This document shows positions 9,070 to 18,482 of a stretch of 64,000 nucleotides of DNA, in pieces. Under the pieces are notes generated by a model, which searched no databases, had not been told where the DNA came from, and worked only from the letters and a program-made list of their open reading frames with translations. Location: assembly GCF_030252425.1 (NCBI RefSeq), contig NZ_CP126995.1:62001-126000 (forward strand), read 5' to 3'. The DNA is from Acidisoma sp. PAMC 29798 (GTDB lineage Bacteria > Pseudomonadota > Alphaproteobacteria > Acetobacterales > Acetobacteraceae). The translations under genes and the position numbers were made by a program. Each line of letters begins with the position of its first letter. Within the stretch, counting starts at the first letter, position 1.

Positions 9070-10496
9070 AAGACCGCCGGCGCCCTCGGCTTCGCCTGCT
9101 CGGGCAGATCCCGCGACAGGAAGGTGCCTCCGCCCTTGGCCCCGCACAGGACGCCGTTCTCGACCACGATCGTGCCGCGCAAAATTGTGGTGACAGGCCA
9201 ACCCGTGACGTCGAAGCCCTCATAGGGCGTGTAGTCCGCGCCATGATGCAGCAGCGATTGACTGAGCGTGACCTGCCGTGCGGGATCCCACAGCACGATA
9301 TCCGCGTCGGAACCTATGGCGATGGTGCCCTTGCGCGGATACAGCCCATACATCCGCGCGTGATTGGTTGCGGTGAGAGCCACAAAGCGATTGATCGAAA
9401 TTCGACCTTTCGTGACCCCTTCGGAGAAGAGAATCGGCAGGCGTGTTTCGATGCCGGGAATGCCGTTGGGAACCCAGCGGAAAGAGCTGCGCGCTTTCGG
9501 GTGCATCTTGCCAGTCGCTTCACGAAAGCGGAAGGGACAATGGTCGGAGGAGAAGACCTGGAACACGCCGGTTTCGAGACCTTCCCAACAGGCCTCCTGG
9601 CTTGCGACATCGCGAGGTGGGGGCGAGCAGACGAATTTCGCGCCCTCCATATCCGCGCCGTCCATGTCGGCCTCCGTCAGAACGAGATATTGCGGGCAGG
9701 TCTCCCCGTAGATCTTCAATCCGCGCGCCTGTGCCCAGCGAATCTGCTCCATGCTTTCGCGGCCGGAGACATGGACGATCATGATGGGGACATCGACCAA
9801 CTCGGCGAGGGAGATGGCCCGATGCGTTGCCTCGCGTTCGACCACGGCCGGGCGTGAGGCGCCGTGATACAACGGTGCCGTCTTGCCTTCGTTCTCCAGC
9901 TTCTGGGTGAGGAAGCGGATGGCGTCGAAGTTCTCGGCATGCACCATCACCAGCGCGCCCTGTTCGCGTGCCACCGACATGACGTCGAGGATCTGCCGAT
10001 CGTCGAGGCGGAGATCCTCGTAGGTCATGAAGACCTTGAAGGAGGTGTAGCCATCCTGCACGAGGGCCGGCAGGTCCTGGCCCAGCAACTGCTCCGTGGG
10101 GTCGCTCACGATGAGATGGAAGCCGTAATCGACGTAGCATTCGCCGTCGGCCTTCGCATGGTAGTCGCGCACGGCATCGCGCAAAGACTGGCCCTTTTGC
10201 TGAAGGGCAAAGGGGAGAACAGTGGTATTGCCGCCGAAGGCCGCCGACAAGGTGCCCGACTCGAAGGTATCCGCCTGCACTGTTTCCGGCCCATTCGGCT
10301 GGTCGATATGCACATGGCTATCGATGCCCCCGGGCAGAACGAGAAGGCCTGTCGCGTCCACGTCGCGCGCGCCTGGCGGCAGATTTGCCGCCAGAGCGAC
10401 GATCTTGCCGTCACGCACGCCCACATCGCATTGCATGGTGTCCGAAGCGGTGACGACGGTGCCACCACGGATCACGAGATCGAATTCAGAGGTCAT
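9066..10496 (-). CDS. hydA: Dihydropyrimidinase / D-hydantoinase
   Basis: The start at 10496 (MTSEFDLVIRGGTVV) gives a 476-residue cyclic amidohydrolase. It has metal ligands His61 and His63 (HVHID), the carboxylated lysine Lys154 (SFKVFMTYED), His186 (VHAENF), His242 (VHVSG) and a late catalytic Asp (SSDHCPF). It should open hydantoin or dihydropyrimidine rings to N-carbamoyl products. No carbamoylase gene is in view. It is convergent with the ABC ATPase gene and may handle the compound imported by that system. The 246-bp gap after its start (10497-10742) shows no gene. Confidence 0.9.
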   Translation of the reverse strand: MTSEFDLVIRGGTVVTASDTMQCDVGVRDGKIVALAANLPPGARDVDATGLLVLPGGIDSHVHIDQPNGPETVQADTFESGTLSAAFGGNTTVLPFALQQKGQSLRDAVRDYHAKADGECYVDYGFHLIVSDPTEQLLGQDLPALVQDGYTSFKVFMTYEDLRLDDRQILDVMSVAREQGALVMVHAENFDAIRFLTQKLENEGKTAPLYHGASRPAVVEREATHRAISLAELVDVPIMIVHVSGRESMEQIRWAQARGLKIYGETCPQYLVLTEADMDGADMEGAKFVCSPPPRDVASQEACWEGLETGVFQVFSSDHCPFRFREATGKMHPKARSSFRWVPNGIPGIETRLPILFSEGVTKGRISINRFVALTATNHARMYGLYPRKGTIAIGSDADIVLWDPARQVTLSQSLLHHGADYTPYEGFDVTGWPVTTILRGTIVVENGVLCGAKGGGTFLSRDLPEQAKPRAPAVF

Positions 10497-10742
10497 GGTA
10501 TCCCTAGGACGAAGCGCCAACATCTCTGGAGGCCATATCCGGCGCGGGGGGCTTGTTGCAAGCCGGCCTGAGGATTTCGACATGATGGCGAAACTGGCCT
10601 GTGTGCAATTATTCCGGTTCGGTTGCAAACGGTAGGAAGGCCTGCTGGAGGTGAGGAATGACGAAGCTGGGACAGGGGGCGGGCCAGATGGCAGCGGATC
10701 AGGACGGCTCGTTTAAGGGACGGCTGTAAGTTTCCGCCAAAC

Positions 10743-12486
10743 GGGTCCTCCTCAATCTGCGTGCTGCTCGAGTGCATGAAGGGGCAGCATGCGCGCGCGG
10801 AGCAATTCGACCCCGGCGCTGCCGTACATGGCCCGCTTGAGTGTCTTCAAACGATTGATCTGGCCCTCCGTTTGGCCATTGCTCCAGGCCTCGGTGATTG
10901 CATTGCGAACAGCTGCGAGGTCGTGACGCAATGATCGAGCGAAGCGCCGGAGGCAATAGAGTCCGGATTGATCGGCGTCGTGCATCCAAGCGTCGAGCTT
11001 TACCGTGTCATTTCCACGCAGGATGCCACGGAATCGCATCGCCAACGCACGCATCGTCGCGAATATTGACGACGTGATCTCGAACGCGTCCACTTTGGCT
11101 GCCCGGGACTTGGTCAGCATTCCTCGTGGCTTGATGCACAGGGCGGCGGCCACAATCGGCGAGACCAAGTGCCCCGTGGAGGAATCGGTCAGTATGCCCG
11201 TCGTTCCATCCGGTGCGGCTACGATTGCTGGATGGCCTGCGCGGCGCCATTGCGTCAGCAGGCGCTCAAGCTGCGATAAACTGCCGGTAAAGCCGAGACG
11301 TGTGACCTCTGGCAGTAGATCCCGGCCCGAGGTGCATCCCTCTGCGTATCGCTGCGACAAATAAGCTTGAAATCTTCTCGGCGTCGTCGCCTTTGCCGCC
11401 ATGACGTTGCGCGCCGGCAATTCCTCAAGCGGCGCCCACTTCGTAACAGTGCGCCAGTTAAAGCCGGTTTCCTGCATGATCGCCCGAACTCCTTTACCAG
11501 CAGCCTGCAGGACTTTGACCCGATCAAACATATTTTTACGAACAGAAAGCCTACCTTCCTGGGCAAGCTGGCGATGTTCCGCCGGCGCCTGCTGCTGCCC
11601 GTGACCGCCGCCATAGATCGGTGTCGTGAGCAAGTTGGTGTCCGCCATCGCCGGTTGCCGGGTCGGCCTAGGGGCACGGCTAAGTTGCTGCTCAATCGTC
11701 TCGCGCAAATTTTGCAACAGATGGAAGCGGTCGGCGACCTGCAGCGCTCTCGGCGCACCCTGGCGCGCGCCCTCCGCATAAAGGCCGGCACGATCCCGGC
11801 TAACGACCTCTACCTCGGGGTGCCTCTTGAACCAAATCGCGGTCGACGCTGCCGACCGGTCCACCAGTATGTCGACGACCTCTCGTCGCTCCAGATCCAC
11901 AACGATCGTTCCGTAGCTGCAGCCCTTGCGCCAGCTCCAGTCATCAATGCCCGCCACCCGAATTAGCGTCGCCCCGCCACGCTCCGCCTGGTGGCGTTTG
12001 AGATGCCGCAGAATAGTATCGTCACTCTGTGGGAGGCCAAGACGCTTCATCAGCCGCTCAGCCGGCCGTCCCCCAGCAGAATGGCCGACCACATGGGCCA
12101 ATTCGCTTACTCGACAGGTCCGCCTGGCAAAAGGTTGGGCGATCGGAAGAATAAGATCGGAAAACGTCTGTCGCTCACAGCTTTTGTTGTGGCACCGCCA
12201 TCGATTCAACGTGACGCTGAGCGCTACGGCTGCGCCTTGAGCCGGCAAGTCTTGCAGGTGTCGCACATACCGACTGTGACGAGAGGTTGATAATGACCCG
12301 CACCCCGGACATCTTCCGGAACCTCGTCCCAAGGCCTTCACTATCCAACTACCATTAAGGTTCTTGGCGTCCAACACCTCAATACCGGGGCCGGGTGCCC
12401 ACCTCGTCAAGTTTTTCATGAGTAATCAATGAGAGTGCCCCGTCTGAATGCCAACTTGGCACCTGCACGCAGATTGAGGAGGACCC
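10743..12486 (-). mobile_element. ISL3-family insertion sequence, apparently complete
   Basis: A 1744-bp element bounded by 22-bp perfect inverted repeats: GGGTCCTCCTCAATCTGCGT at 10743 onward and its complement ending at 12486. It contains one full-length transposase gene. The 8 bp outside the two ends (10735-10742 and 12487-12494) do not match, so no target duplication remains. Its right end abuts a 5'-truncated IS5 element, which points to deletion or rearrangement after insertion. Confidence 0.88.
10752..12419 (-). CDS. ISL3-family transposase (intact)
   Basis: A 555-residue ISL3 transposase in one open frame: zinc ribbon (CPGCG near 37 and C..C.. about 75-85), helix-turn-helix region, and the DDE core with AGIDDWSWRKG, ADRFHLLQNL and the C-terminal WSNGQTEGQINRLKTLKR motif. 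It is related to, but clearly different from, the frameshifted ISL3 copies A and B. It lies nine bases inside the element's left inverted repeat and is probably functional. Confidence 0.93.
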   Translation of the reverse strand: MKNLTRWAPGPGIEVLDAKNLNGSWIVKALGRGSGRCPGCGSLSTSRHSRYVRHLQDLPAQGAAVALSVTLNRWRCHNKSCERQTFSDLILPIAQPFARRTCRVSELAHVVGHSAGGRPAERLMKRLGLPQSDDTILRHLKRHQAERGGATLIRVAGIDDWSWRKGCSYGTIVVDLERREVVDILVDRSAASTAIWFKRHPEVEVVSRDRAGLYAEGARQGAPRALQVADRFHLLQNLRETIEQQLSRAPRPTRQPAMADTNLLTTPIYGGGHGQQQAPAEHRQLAQEGRLSVRKNMFDRVKVLQAAGKGVRAIMQETGFNWRTVTKWAPLEELPARNVMAAKATTPRRFQAYLSQRYAEGCTSGRDLLPEVTRLGFTGSLSQLERLLTQWRRAGHPAIVAAPDGTTGILTDSSTGHLVSPIVAAALCIKPRGMLTKSRAAKVDAFEITSSIFATMRALAMRFRGILRGNDTVKLDAWMHDADQSGLYCLRRFARSLRHDLAAVRNAITEAWSNGQTEGQINRLKTLKRAMYGSAGVELLRARMLPLHALEQHAD

Positions 12487-13190
12487 CATTTTCCGCAATC
12501 GCATGGCGTGCCGCGGGTCGATGACCGACGCGTGATCAGCGGCATAATCTTCGTGATCCGCAATGGCCTACGTTGGCGCGACGCTCCGAAGGACTACGGC
12601 CCTCACAAGACAATCTATAACCGGTTCATCCGCTGGAGCCGCCTCGGCGTCTTCAACCGCATCTTCGCGGCGCTGGCGGCCAAGGGCGGCAAGCCTGATC
12701 GGTTGATGATCGATGCCACCCATCTGAAGGCGCATCGGACGGCTGCCAGTCTTTTAAAAAAGGGCCTGTTCCCCGACGTATCGGGCGCACCAAAGGCGGC
12801 CTGAACTCGAAACTCCACGCTGTCTGCGACGGCCAAGGACGGCCGCTGGTCATGCTGCTCAGCGAAGGCCAAATGAGCGATTATAAGGGCGCGGCGCTCA
12901 TGATTGACGCGCTCCCCAAGGCCAAAGCCTTGTTGGGCGATAGAGGTTACGATGCCGACTGGTTCCGCCAAGCCCTGACAACACGCGGCATCACGCCGTG
13001 CATCCCGTCCAAAGCCAACCGCAAAGTCCCGATCCCGCACGACCGAACCCTCTATCGCCAGCGTCATCGTATCGAGAACATGTTCGGCAGGCTCAAGGAT
13101 TGGCGGCGCATCCACACTCGCTACGATCGCTGCGCCCACACCTTCATGTCGGCGATCTGCATCGCCGCCGCCGTCATCTTCTGCCTCTGA
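12487..13190 (+). pseudogene. IS5-family transposase OrfA/OrfB, N-terminally truncated
   Basis: The first frame (to 12804) carries the IS5 N-terminal domain (GVPRVDDRRVISGIIF, RNGLRWRDAPKDYGPHKTIYNRF) and the first catalytic Asp (MIDATHLKAH). The second frame carries the rest (LLGDRGYDADWFR and the C-terminal RIENMFGRLKDWRRI). They join at a TTTTAAAAAAG run near 12753-12763, a classic slippery site, so the two frames are the normal OrfAB layout of IS427-group elements. What makes it a pseudogene is the missing start. Confidence 0.85.
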
Positions 13191-13207
13191 TCAATGAGTC
13201 CTGAGCC
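12487..13207 (+). mobile_element. IS5-family (IS427-group) element, 5'-truncated
   Basis: The right terminus ends at 13207 with ATGAGTCCTGAGCC, typical of IS427-group ends, next to a TA/CTAG target in the integrase gene. The left end, with the first 20-30 codons of the transposase and the left inverted repeat, is missing where the ISL3 element begins. Confidence 0.8.
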
Positions 13208-13790
13208 TAGGTAGAGAACGGTATTCGCGATCTTGGTATGACCAAGCAGGATCTGGCACGGCGCGCAAATTGGCGGTTGCTTTGTAGATGATCGACGCTT
13301 TGGTGCGGCGCAGCGAGTGGGTGCCATACTTCTCTCGGCGAAGACCAACGCCAACGACCCACTCGTCGACGAGCCGGGCATATTGCCGAGTGCTGAGATG
13401 ATCGGCATGGTTGATGCGGCTCGGGAAGACATAGTCACCCATCGTGCCGCCCCGTCGTTCCAGCCAGACAAGTAGGCTCGCTCATGCGTCTGCCAGCAAC
13501 TCGAACTGAACTGGCCGGCCTGTCTTCTGCTGCACGACGATGGCGCGAGTGCGGATTTGGCCGCCTATGACCAAATTCCCAATTTTAATCTTGACCACAT
13601 CGCAACCACGCAGCTTGCTGTCGATCGCCAAGTCGAACAACGCCCGATCACGTAGGCGTCCATGCTGGTCAAGTAAGAAGCGGATGGCCCAAACCTGTCT
13701 GGGCTTCAGCGCCCGCTTCGCGCCAACTTTCCGTCCAGCGTTCCACGCACGTCGATCGGACGCCGCGGGATCGAATTCCGAATTACCCAT
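13208..13790 (-). pseudogene. Tyrosine recombinase/integrase, broken
   Basis: The gene starts at 13790 (MGNSEFDPAASDRRAW) and resembles small phage-type integrases: RDRALFDLAIDSKLRGCDVV, a catalytic HSLRRTKASIIYK box, and GHTKIANTVLYLG. Three lesions are visible: an in-frame TGA at about 13482 between FELLADA and ASLLVWLERRGG, a frameshift near 13260 just before the QILLGHTK box, and truncation at YLG, where the IS5 end begins at CTAG. The final catalytic tyrosine region survives only out of frame. Confidence 0.82.
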
Positions 13791-14152
13791 GATTGCCCTC
13801 CAACGGCCGAAATGGCCAGAGAAGAAGATGCGGCGGTACATTGTCAGTGACCCTGGTATGGCGACTGTCAACCAATAGCTGACCTCAGCGACGCATCTGG
13901 GGGAGCTGCCGCGTCGGGTCAGCGGCGAAGCTTTAGGTTCACGACGTGGGGCTGCGACCCGTGGTAACGGTAGTAGTCTGCAACGCGGTCGTTCAATTCG
14001 TCATAGGGCGCGTCTTCCAAAACGGGGTTCTCCATATCGGGGGTCGAGTAGCAGCGGAACCGAAAATGCATTTCGCCAAGGCTTCATCGCCCAGCAGCGC
14101 TCGGCGGCTGTTTACGCCGCTTACGGGGCTAAGAAGCAGCGGAACGGAAAAC
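13791..14152. other. Intergenic, no gene recognised
   Basis: An open reading frame can be drawn at 13946-14212 but it overlaps the 3' end of the LysR gene and resembles nothing I know. Two short near-repeats, AGCAGCGGAAC followed by C/GGAAAA, occur at about 14050 and 14131. I see no convincing feature. Confidence 0.4.
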
Positions 14153-15037
14153 CTATGTAATGGCCATGTGCGCCACCAGCGCGTCGATGAAGACCCGTAC
14201 TTTGGCCGATAGGCTACGGTGACTTGGGTAGATCGCGTGGACGTCCACGCTGCCTGGCTCCAACTCGGCTAAAACTCGTACCAGCTCGCCTCGGGCGATT
14301 GCGCTGCGGGCCATGAAGTCCGGCAGGCGGCCGATGCCTGCGCCGCCTGCGAGCACCACTTGGGTTGGTGCCGGATCCGGCACGGCCAGGCGTGGATGGA
14401 TGTCGATCTCCTCCGTCTCGCCACCGAGCGTTCGGAACGTCCATCGGGTTCTTCCCTCGACCCTGCCAACCAGATCGTGGCTACTGAGATCCTCGACTGA
14501 CGCCGGCGTGCCTCGGGCGGCGAGATAGGCCGGGCTGGCGCAAGCCCACAATTCCATCGTGGCCAGGCGGCGTGCGATGAGACCGGACGCGGACAGGGGG
14601 CCGATACGGATGAAGAGATCGGCTTGCTTAGCCAAAACATCGACCTGCCGGTTGTCGACGTCGAGCGTCACCAAGACCTCGGGATAGCGCCCCAGGAACG
14701 CTGGCAGCATCGGCGCGACCAGTGCGAGCGCGAAGGCATAGGGCGCGTTGATCCGCAGGGTGCCGCGCGGCACGCCGGCGAAACTACCGAGCGCGGTCTC
14801 CGCCTCGTCGACGTCATTGAGAATTCGCAGAGCGTGGGGGTGGAACAGCGCACCGGCATCGGTCAGGCGCAAGTGACGGGTGGATCTTTCCACCAGCACG
14901 ACGCCGACCTCCGCCTCCAGCCGGGCCAGTGATCGGCTGACGGAGGATTTCGGCGCCTTCAGCGCACGCGCCGCGGCCGATACGCTTTGAAGGTCGGCGA
15001 TCCGGACGAAGGCCCGCACGTCAATCAGATCCAGCAT
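14153..15037 (-). CDS. LysR-family transcriptional regulator
   Basis: The start at 15037 (MLDLIDVRAFVRIADLQS) is the usual LysR beginning and places the winged helix at residues 1-60 (SVSAAARALKAPKSSVSRSLARLE, residues 18 onward). The rest is the periplasmic-binding-like effector domain (RGTLRINAPYAF; GAGIGRLPDFMA). It is divergent from the interrupted NmrA-family gene at 15149, with a 111-bp shared promoter region, and by the common LysR arrangement probably regulates it and the second NmrA gene. Confidence 0.9.
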   Translation of the reverse strand: MLDLIDVRAFVRIADLQSVSAAARALKAPKSSVSRSLARLEAEVGVVLVERSTRHLRLTDAGALFHPHALRILNDVDEAETALGSFAGVPRGTLRINAPYAFALALVAPMLPAFLGRYPEVLVTLDVDNRQVDVLAKQADLFIRIGPLSASGLIARRLATMELWACASPAYLAARGTPASVEDLSSHDLVGRVEGRTRWTFRTLGGETEEIDIHPRLAVPDPAPTQVVLAGGAGIGRLPDFMARSAIARGELVRVLAELEPGSVDVHAIYPSHRSLSAKVRVFIDALVAHMAIT

Positions 15038-15148
15038 GGTTCTACCGTTCCAGAATAGGAACGCGGTGTCCAGGATCGTAGGGCTAATCCCGCCTCGGGA
15101 ACACCTTAGGTTATTACCAGGCCGACGTGTGCGGCATCTAGGAGTTCC

Positions 15149-16069
15149 ATGTCTCAGACAGTCTTGGTTGCCGGAGCCACCGGCATGCTCGGTGGCCGCA
15201 TCGCTCATCATTTGCTGGCCGAACCGGATGCGACGGTGCGTCTTCTAGTACGCCCCGGGGCATAGGATGACCCAGCCAAGACGGTGTTGCTCTCGCCGCT
15301 CCTGGCTAGAGGGGCGAAGATCATCCAGGGCAACCTTGCCGACTCCGCTAGCCTGGACCGGGCGACTATGGGCGTCGACGTCATCGTCTCCGCGGTTCAA
15401 GGCGGTCCGGATGTCATCCACGATGGCCAGCTTGCCCTGCTCGAAGCGGCCAAGAAGAACGGCGTGCGTCGCATCCTGCCGTCGGACTTCGCGCTCGACC
15501 TGTTTGAAACCCCGAACGGGGAGCACCCGCCTTTTGACCTGCGCCGGGCCGCGGACCAGGCAATCGCGGCGAGCGGGCTGGAACACGTGCACGTCCTCAA
15601 CGGCGTCTTCATGGACGTGTTCCTCAGTCCGAGATCCATGTTCGACCGGCATCATGCGACGGCTCGCCTCTGGGGGGACGGCCAGGAGTGGTTCGGCGCA
15701 ACGAGCGTCGATGACACCGCACGGTATGCGGCCCGAGCTGCGCTCGACCGGGGCCTGCCTAGCGGCAAGTTCGCCGTCGCCGGCCAAGTGCTGTCGTTCG
15801 ACGACGTGGCGTCCGCGTTCGAGCAGGCCACCGGCCAGGCCTTCACGCGCGAACGCCTTGGCTCGGTCACCGATCTGCGGGCGTTCATCGCCGGCCAGCG
15901 CGCCCACGATCCCATGGCGGCCACCATCGGTACCTACGTGCTCTACATGCTGACCGAGCCGGCGGCGCTGCGCGATCTGCAAAACGGCCGCTACCCCGAC
16001 ATCCACCCCTGCAGCTTCGCCCAGTTCCTCGAGCGTGCCCTCACGCCCGCCGGGGCGAGCCGCGCGTGA
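15149..16069 (+). pseudogene. NmrA/isoflavone reductase-like NAD(P)-binding protein, interrupted by an in-frame stop
   Basis: An ATG at 15149 after a GGAG site starts MSQTVLVAGATGMLGGRIAH, a normal NmrA-type nucleotide-binding motif (GATGMLGG). Codon 39 is TAG (15263-15265), and the same frame then continues to 16069 with DDPAKTVLLSPLL, GAKIIQGNLAD and the C-terminal fold of the family. A single nonsense change therefore separates the NAD(P)-binding motif from the rest. If translation restarts downstream (15284), the product lacks the cofactor site. It is inactive unless the stop is read through or is an error. Confidence 0.85.
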
Positions 16070-16101
16070 GCACGCTGCTTCAACCACGAGGACCGCACGC
16101 T

Positions 16102-16950
16102 ATGACCGACAGACTGCTGCTCATCACCGGAGCGACCGGCAACCAGGGCGGCGCGTCAGCGCGGGCCTTGCTGAAGGAAGGCGGCTGGAAGCTCCGCGCC
16201 CTGGTGCGTGACCCGGCCTCGGACCGGGCCAAGGCCCTCGCGGCCCAAGGCGTGGAGCTGGCCAAGGGCGACCTCGACGATGAAGCCTCGATCAGCGCGG
16301 CGCTACAGGGCGTATACGGTGTCCACAGCGTTCAAACCCCGATGAAGATCGGGGCGGCGGGAGAGGAGCGGCAGGGCAAGCTGCTGGCGTCGGCCGCGGC
16401 CAAGGCCGGGGTCAAACATTTCATCTACTCGTCGGCTGGCGGCGCCGAGAGGAACTCCGGCGTCCCGCACTTCGAGAGCAAGTGGCGGGTCGAGCAGCAT
16501 ATCCAGGCGCTCGAGCTGCCGGCGACCATCCTGCGTCCCGTCGCGTTCATGGACAATTTTGCCACGTTCGCGTTCCGCAACACCATGCTGTCCATGTGGA
16601 AGACCTATCTGCGGGATAGCGAGACGATGCAGTTGGTCGCCGTCAGCGACATCGGCTGGTTCGTGGCCCGTGCGTTCGCTGAGCCCGACCGTTACATCGG
16701 CCAGGCGATCGAACTCGCGGGAGACAGCGCCACCCGGCCACAGGCGGTTCGACTGCTCAAGGGCGCCGGCCGCACACCGGCCCTCTCGTTCCGCATCCCG
16801 AAGCTACTGCTGCGCCGGATGCCCGATGAGTTTACCATCATGATGACCTGGATGGCGCGCGACGGCTTCAAAGCCGACATTCCGGCTGCGCGCGCGACCC
16901 ATCCCGGCATGCAGACGTTCGAAGGCTGGGCGACGAACGGTTCACCCTGA
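16102..16950 (+). CDS. NmrA-family NAD(P)-binding oxidoreductase
   Basis: The start at 16102 (MTDRLLLITGATGNQGG) gives a 282-residue protein with the NmrA motif GATGNQGG near residue 10, a KGDLDDEASISAAL segment and YSSAGGAERNSGVPHFESKW. NmrA-like proteins bind NAD(P) and act as redox sensors or reductases. The gene follows the interrupted paralogue by 32 bp and is probably cotranscribed with it. Confidence 0.88.
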   Translation: MTDRLLLITGATGNQGGASARALLKEGGWKLRALVRDPASDRAKALAAQGVELAKGDLDDEASISAALQGVYGVHSVQTPMKIGAAGEERQGKLLASAAAKAGVKHFIYSSAGGAERNSGVPHFESKWRVEQHIQALELPATILRPVAFMDNFATFAFRNTMLSMWKTYLRDSETMQLVAVSDIGWFVARAFAEPDRYIGQAIELAGDSATRPQAVRLLKGAGRTPALSFRIPKLLLRRMPDEFTIMMTWMARDGFKADIPAARATHPGMQTFEGWATNGSP

Positions 16951-16971
16951 CGCCCTCGGGGGGCCGGCACA

Positions 16972-17607
16972 TCAGGCGCCTCTGCGAGCGAGCCCCTTCA
17001 CGAACCGTTGCAACGTCATGTCGATGAGCCGATCGGTCTCGAGTTGCGTCTCCCGTGCCGCCAAGCCGTCGATCGCAAGCAGGGTGAAGCCGTGAACGAG
17101 CGACCACGCTGACACCACGGCCACCGCGACCGCATCTTCATCGTCAGAAGCGACATCGAAGCTGCCGTCGCGCGACCCCCGGATGATAATCTCGCGCAGG
17201 ACGGCTCGCGCCGCCTCTGCCGCTTGGCGGACAGGCTCCGGGAGTTGCCCATCAACGGTAAGGGCCTGGCCCCACATTAGCCGGTAGCGCGCGACGTGCC
17301 CGAGGCCAAACATGACGTAGGCCCTGCCGATCGCCAGCAGCGCCTCCTCTGCGGTCCGGCACCCGGCGGCGGCCCCCGTGGTCGCGGCTTGCAGGCTTTC
17401 ATAGGCGCGCACCCCGATCGCGGCCAGGAGGGCGCCCTTGTCCTGGAAGTGGGCGTAGGGGGCGTTGTGGCTGACGCCGGCCCGGCGTGCCACTTCCCGT
17501 AGGGAGAAGTCCGAGAGCTGGGTCTCCTCAGCCAGGGCCAATGCCGCATCGACCAGCGCGCGGCGCAGATCGCCGTGGTGATAGGTCATGGACATTTCGT
17601 CAGACAC
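16972..17607 (-). CDS. TetR/AcrR-family regulator
   Basis: A 211-residue TetR protein with the N-terminal helix-turn-helix (FSLREVARRAGVSHNAPYAH, about 33-52) and a helical effector domain of the WHG type (YVMFGLGHVARYRLMWG). The start at 17607 is the first of two candidate ATGs (a second is at 17589, MTYHHGDLRRAL, which matches the family's usual beginning). It is divergent from the MBL-fold hydrolase gene and probably represses that gene and itself through the repeats at 17636-17675. Confidence 0.9.
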   Translation of the reverse strand: MSDEMSMTYHHGDLRRALVDAALALAEETQLSDFSLREVARRAGVSHNAPYAHFQDKGALLAAIGVRAYESLQAATTGAAAGCRTAEEALLAIGRAYVMFGLGHVARYRLMWGQALTVDGQLPEPVRQAAEAARAVLREIIIRGSRDGSFDVASDDEDAVAVAVVSAWSLVHGFTLLAIDGLAARETQLETDRLIDMTLQRFVKGLARRGA

Positions 17608-17635
17608 GTCATGCGGACTTGAGTGCCTTTCTATC

Positions 17636-17675
17636 TTGACAGTGTCAACTCAGCCTTTAATCTGGTCAGTGCCAA
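17636..17675. promoter_or_regulatory. Paired TetR operator candidates
   Basis: Two related 13-bp sites, TTGACAGTGTCAA (17636-17648, perfect palindrome around a central base) and TGGTCAGTGCCAA (17663-17675, imperfect), are 27 bp apart between the TetR gene and the MBL hydrolase gene. The first also resembles a -35 box. This is the layout expected for a divergent TetR operator. Confidence 0.6.
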
Positions 17676-17734
17676 CATAGGGCTCGGACCTTCCTGAGGT
17701 CTGTCGCCTTCATCAGCAGATTAAGGAGATCACC

Positions 17735-18430
17735 ATGGGCATGAAGCGGATCATCGACGGCGCCTACCTCGTGCCGCTGGGCCAGGCCAACACCGTGCTG
17801 CTCGATGCCGGCCCCGAACTCGTGCTGGTCGACGCCGGGTTCCCCGGTAAGGCCACGCTGGTGTTGGACGCGATCCGGCAGCTCGGGCGTGACCCGCGCG
17901 ACCTCCGGCACCTGGTGTTCACGCACGTCCATCCCGACCACATCGGCAGCGCGGCCGAGATCGTCCGGCAGACTGGCGCCACCACCTACATGCATGCAGC
18001 CGACGCTCCCTTCGCCGAGATGGGTGGGCCCTTTCGTGCCATGACGGCACCGCCCAATGCGTTGTTGAAGGTCATGAACCGCCTCGTCTGGCATCAGCAG
18101 GAGCGGATGGAGCCGTTCAAGATCGACCGGTACCTGATCGATGGCGAGACGCTGCCGCTTGTAGGCGGGCTGCAGGTCGTCCACACGCCCGGCCACTGCG
18201 CCGGACAGGTGGCCTTGCTGTGGCAGGGCGAGCGGCTGCTGATTGCGGGCGATGTCGGCATGAACGTCGTCGGGCTCAGTGATCCCGTCGGCTTCGAGGA
18301 CATCGACGAAGGACGCCGCAGCCAGCGCAAGGTCGCCAGACTTCGCTTCGACGCGGCCGTATTTGGGCATGGCGCGATGATCCGCTCCGGCGCGGCTGAA
18401 CGTGTCCGCTCCAAATGGGCAAGGGTTTAG
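17735..18430 (+). CDS. MBL-fold metallo-hydrolase
   Basis: A 231-residue metallo-beta-lactamase-fold protein with the metal motif HVHPDH (His64, His66, Asp68, His69), a further His154 (HTPGHCAGQ) and Asp173 (IAGDVG). It starts at 17735 after a good AAGGAG site. The family includes glyoxalase II-like thioesterases, lactonases and other hydrolases; there is no way to name the substrate from sequence. It is likely controlled by the divergent TetR protein. Confidence 0.88.
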   Translation: MGMKRIIDGAYLVPLGQANTVLLDAGPELVLVDAGFPGKATLVLDAIRQLGRDPRDLRHLVFTHVHPDHIGSAAEIVRQTGATTYMHAADAPFAEMGGPFRAMTAPPNALLKVMNRLVWHQQERMEPFKIDRYLIDGETLPLVGGLQVVHTPGHCAGQVALLWQGERLLIAGDVGMNVVGLSDPVGFEDIDEGRRSQRKVARLRFDAAVFGHGAMIRSGAAERVRSKWARV

Positions 18431-18482
18431 GCTTTGGCAGCCGGGTTTTCCCGGCATATTGTGGCGCGAATGTTATTGTGCC

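Noticed and set aside
13946-14212. Possible 88-codon gene before the LysR 3' end
   Set aside because: No ribosome binding site or recognised product, and overlaps the LysR gene.
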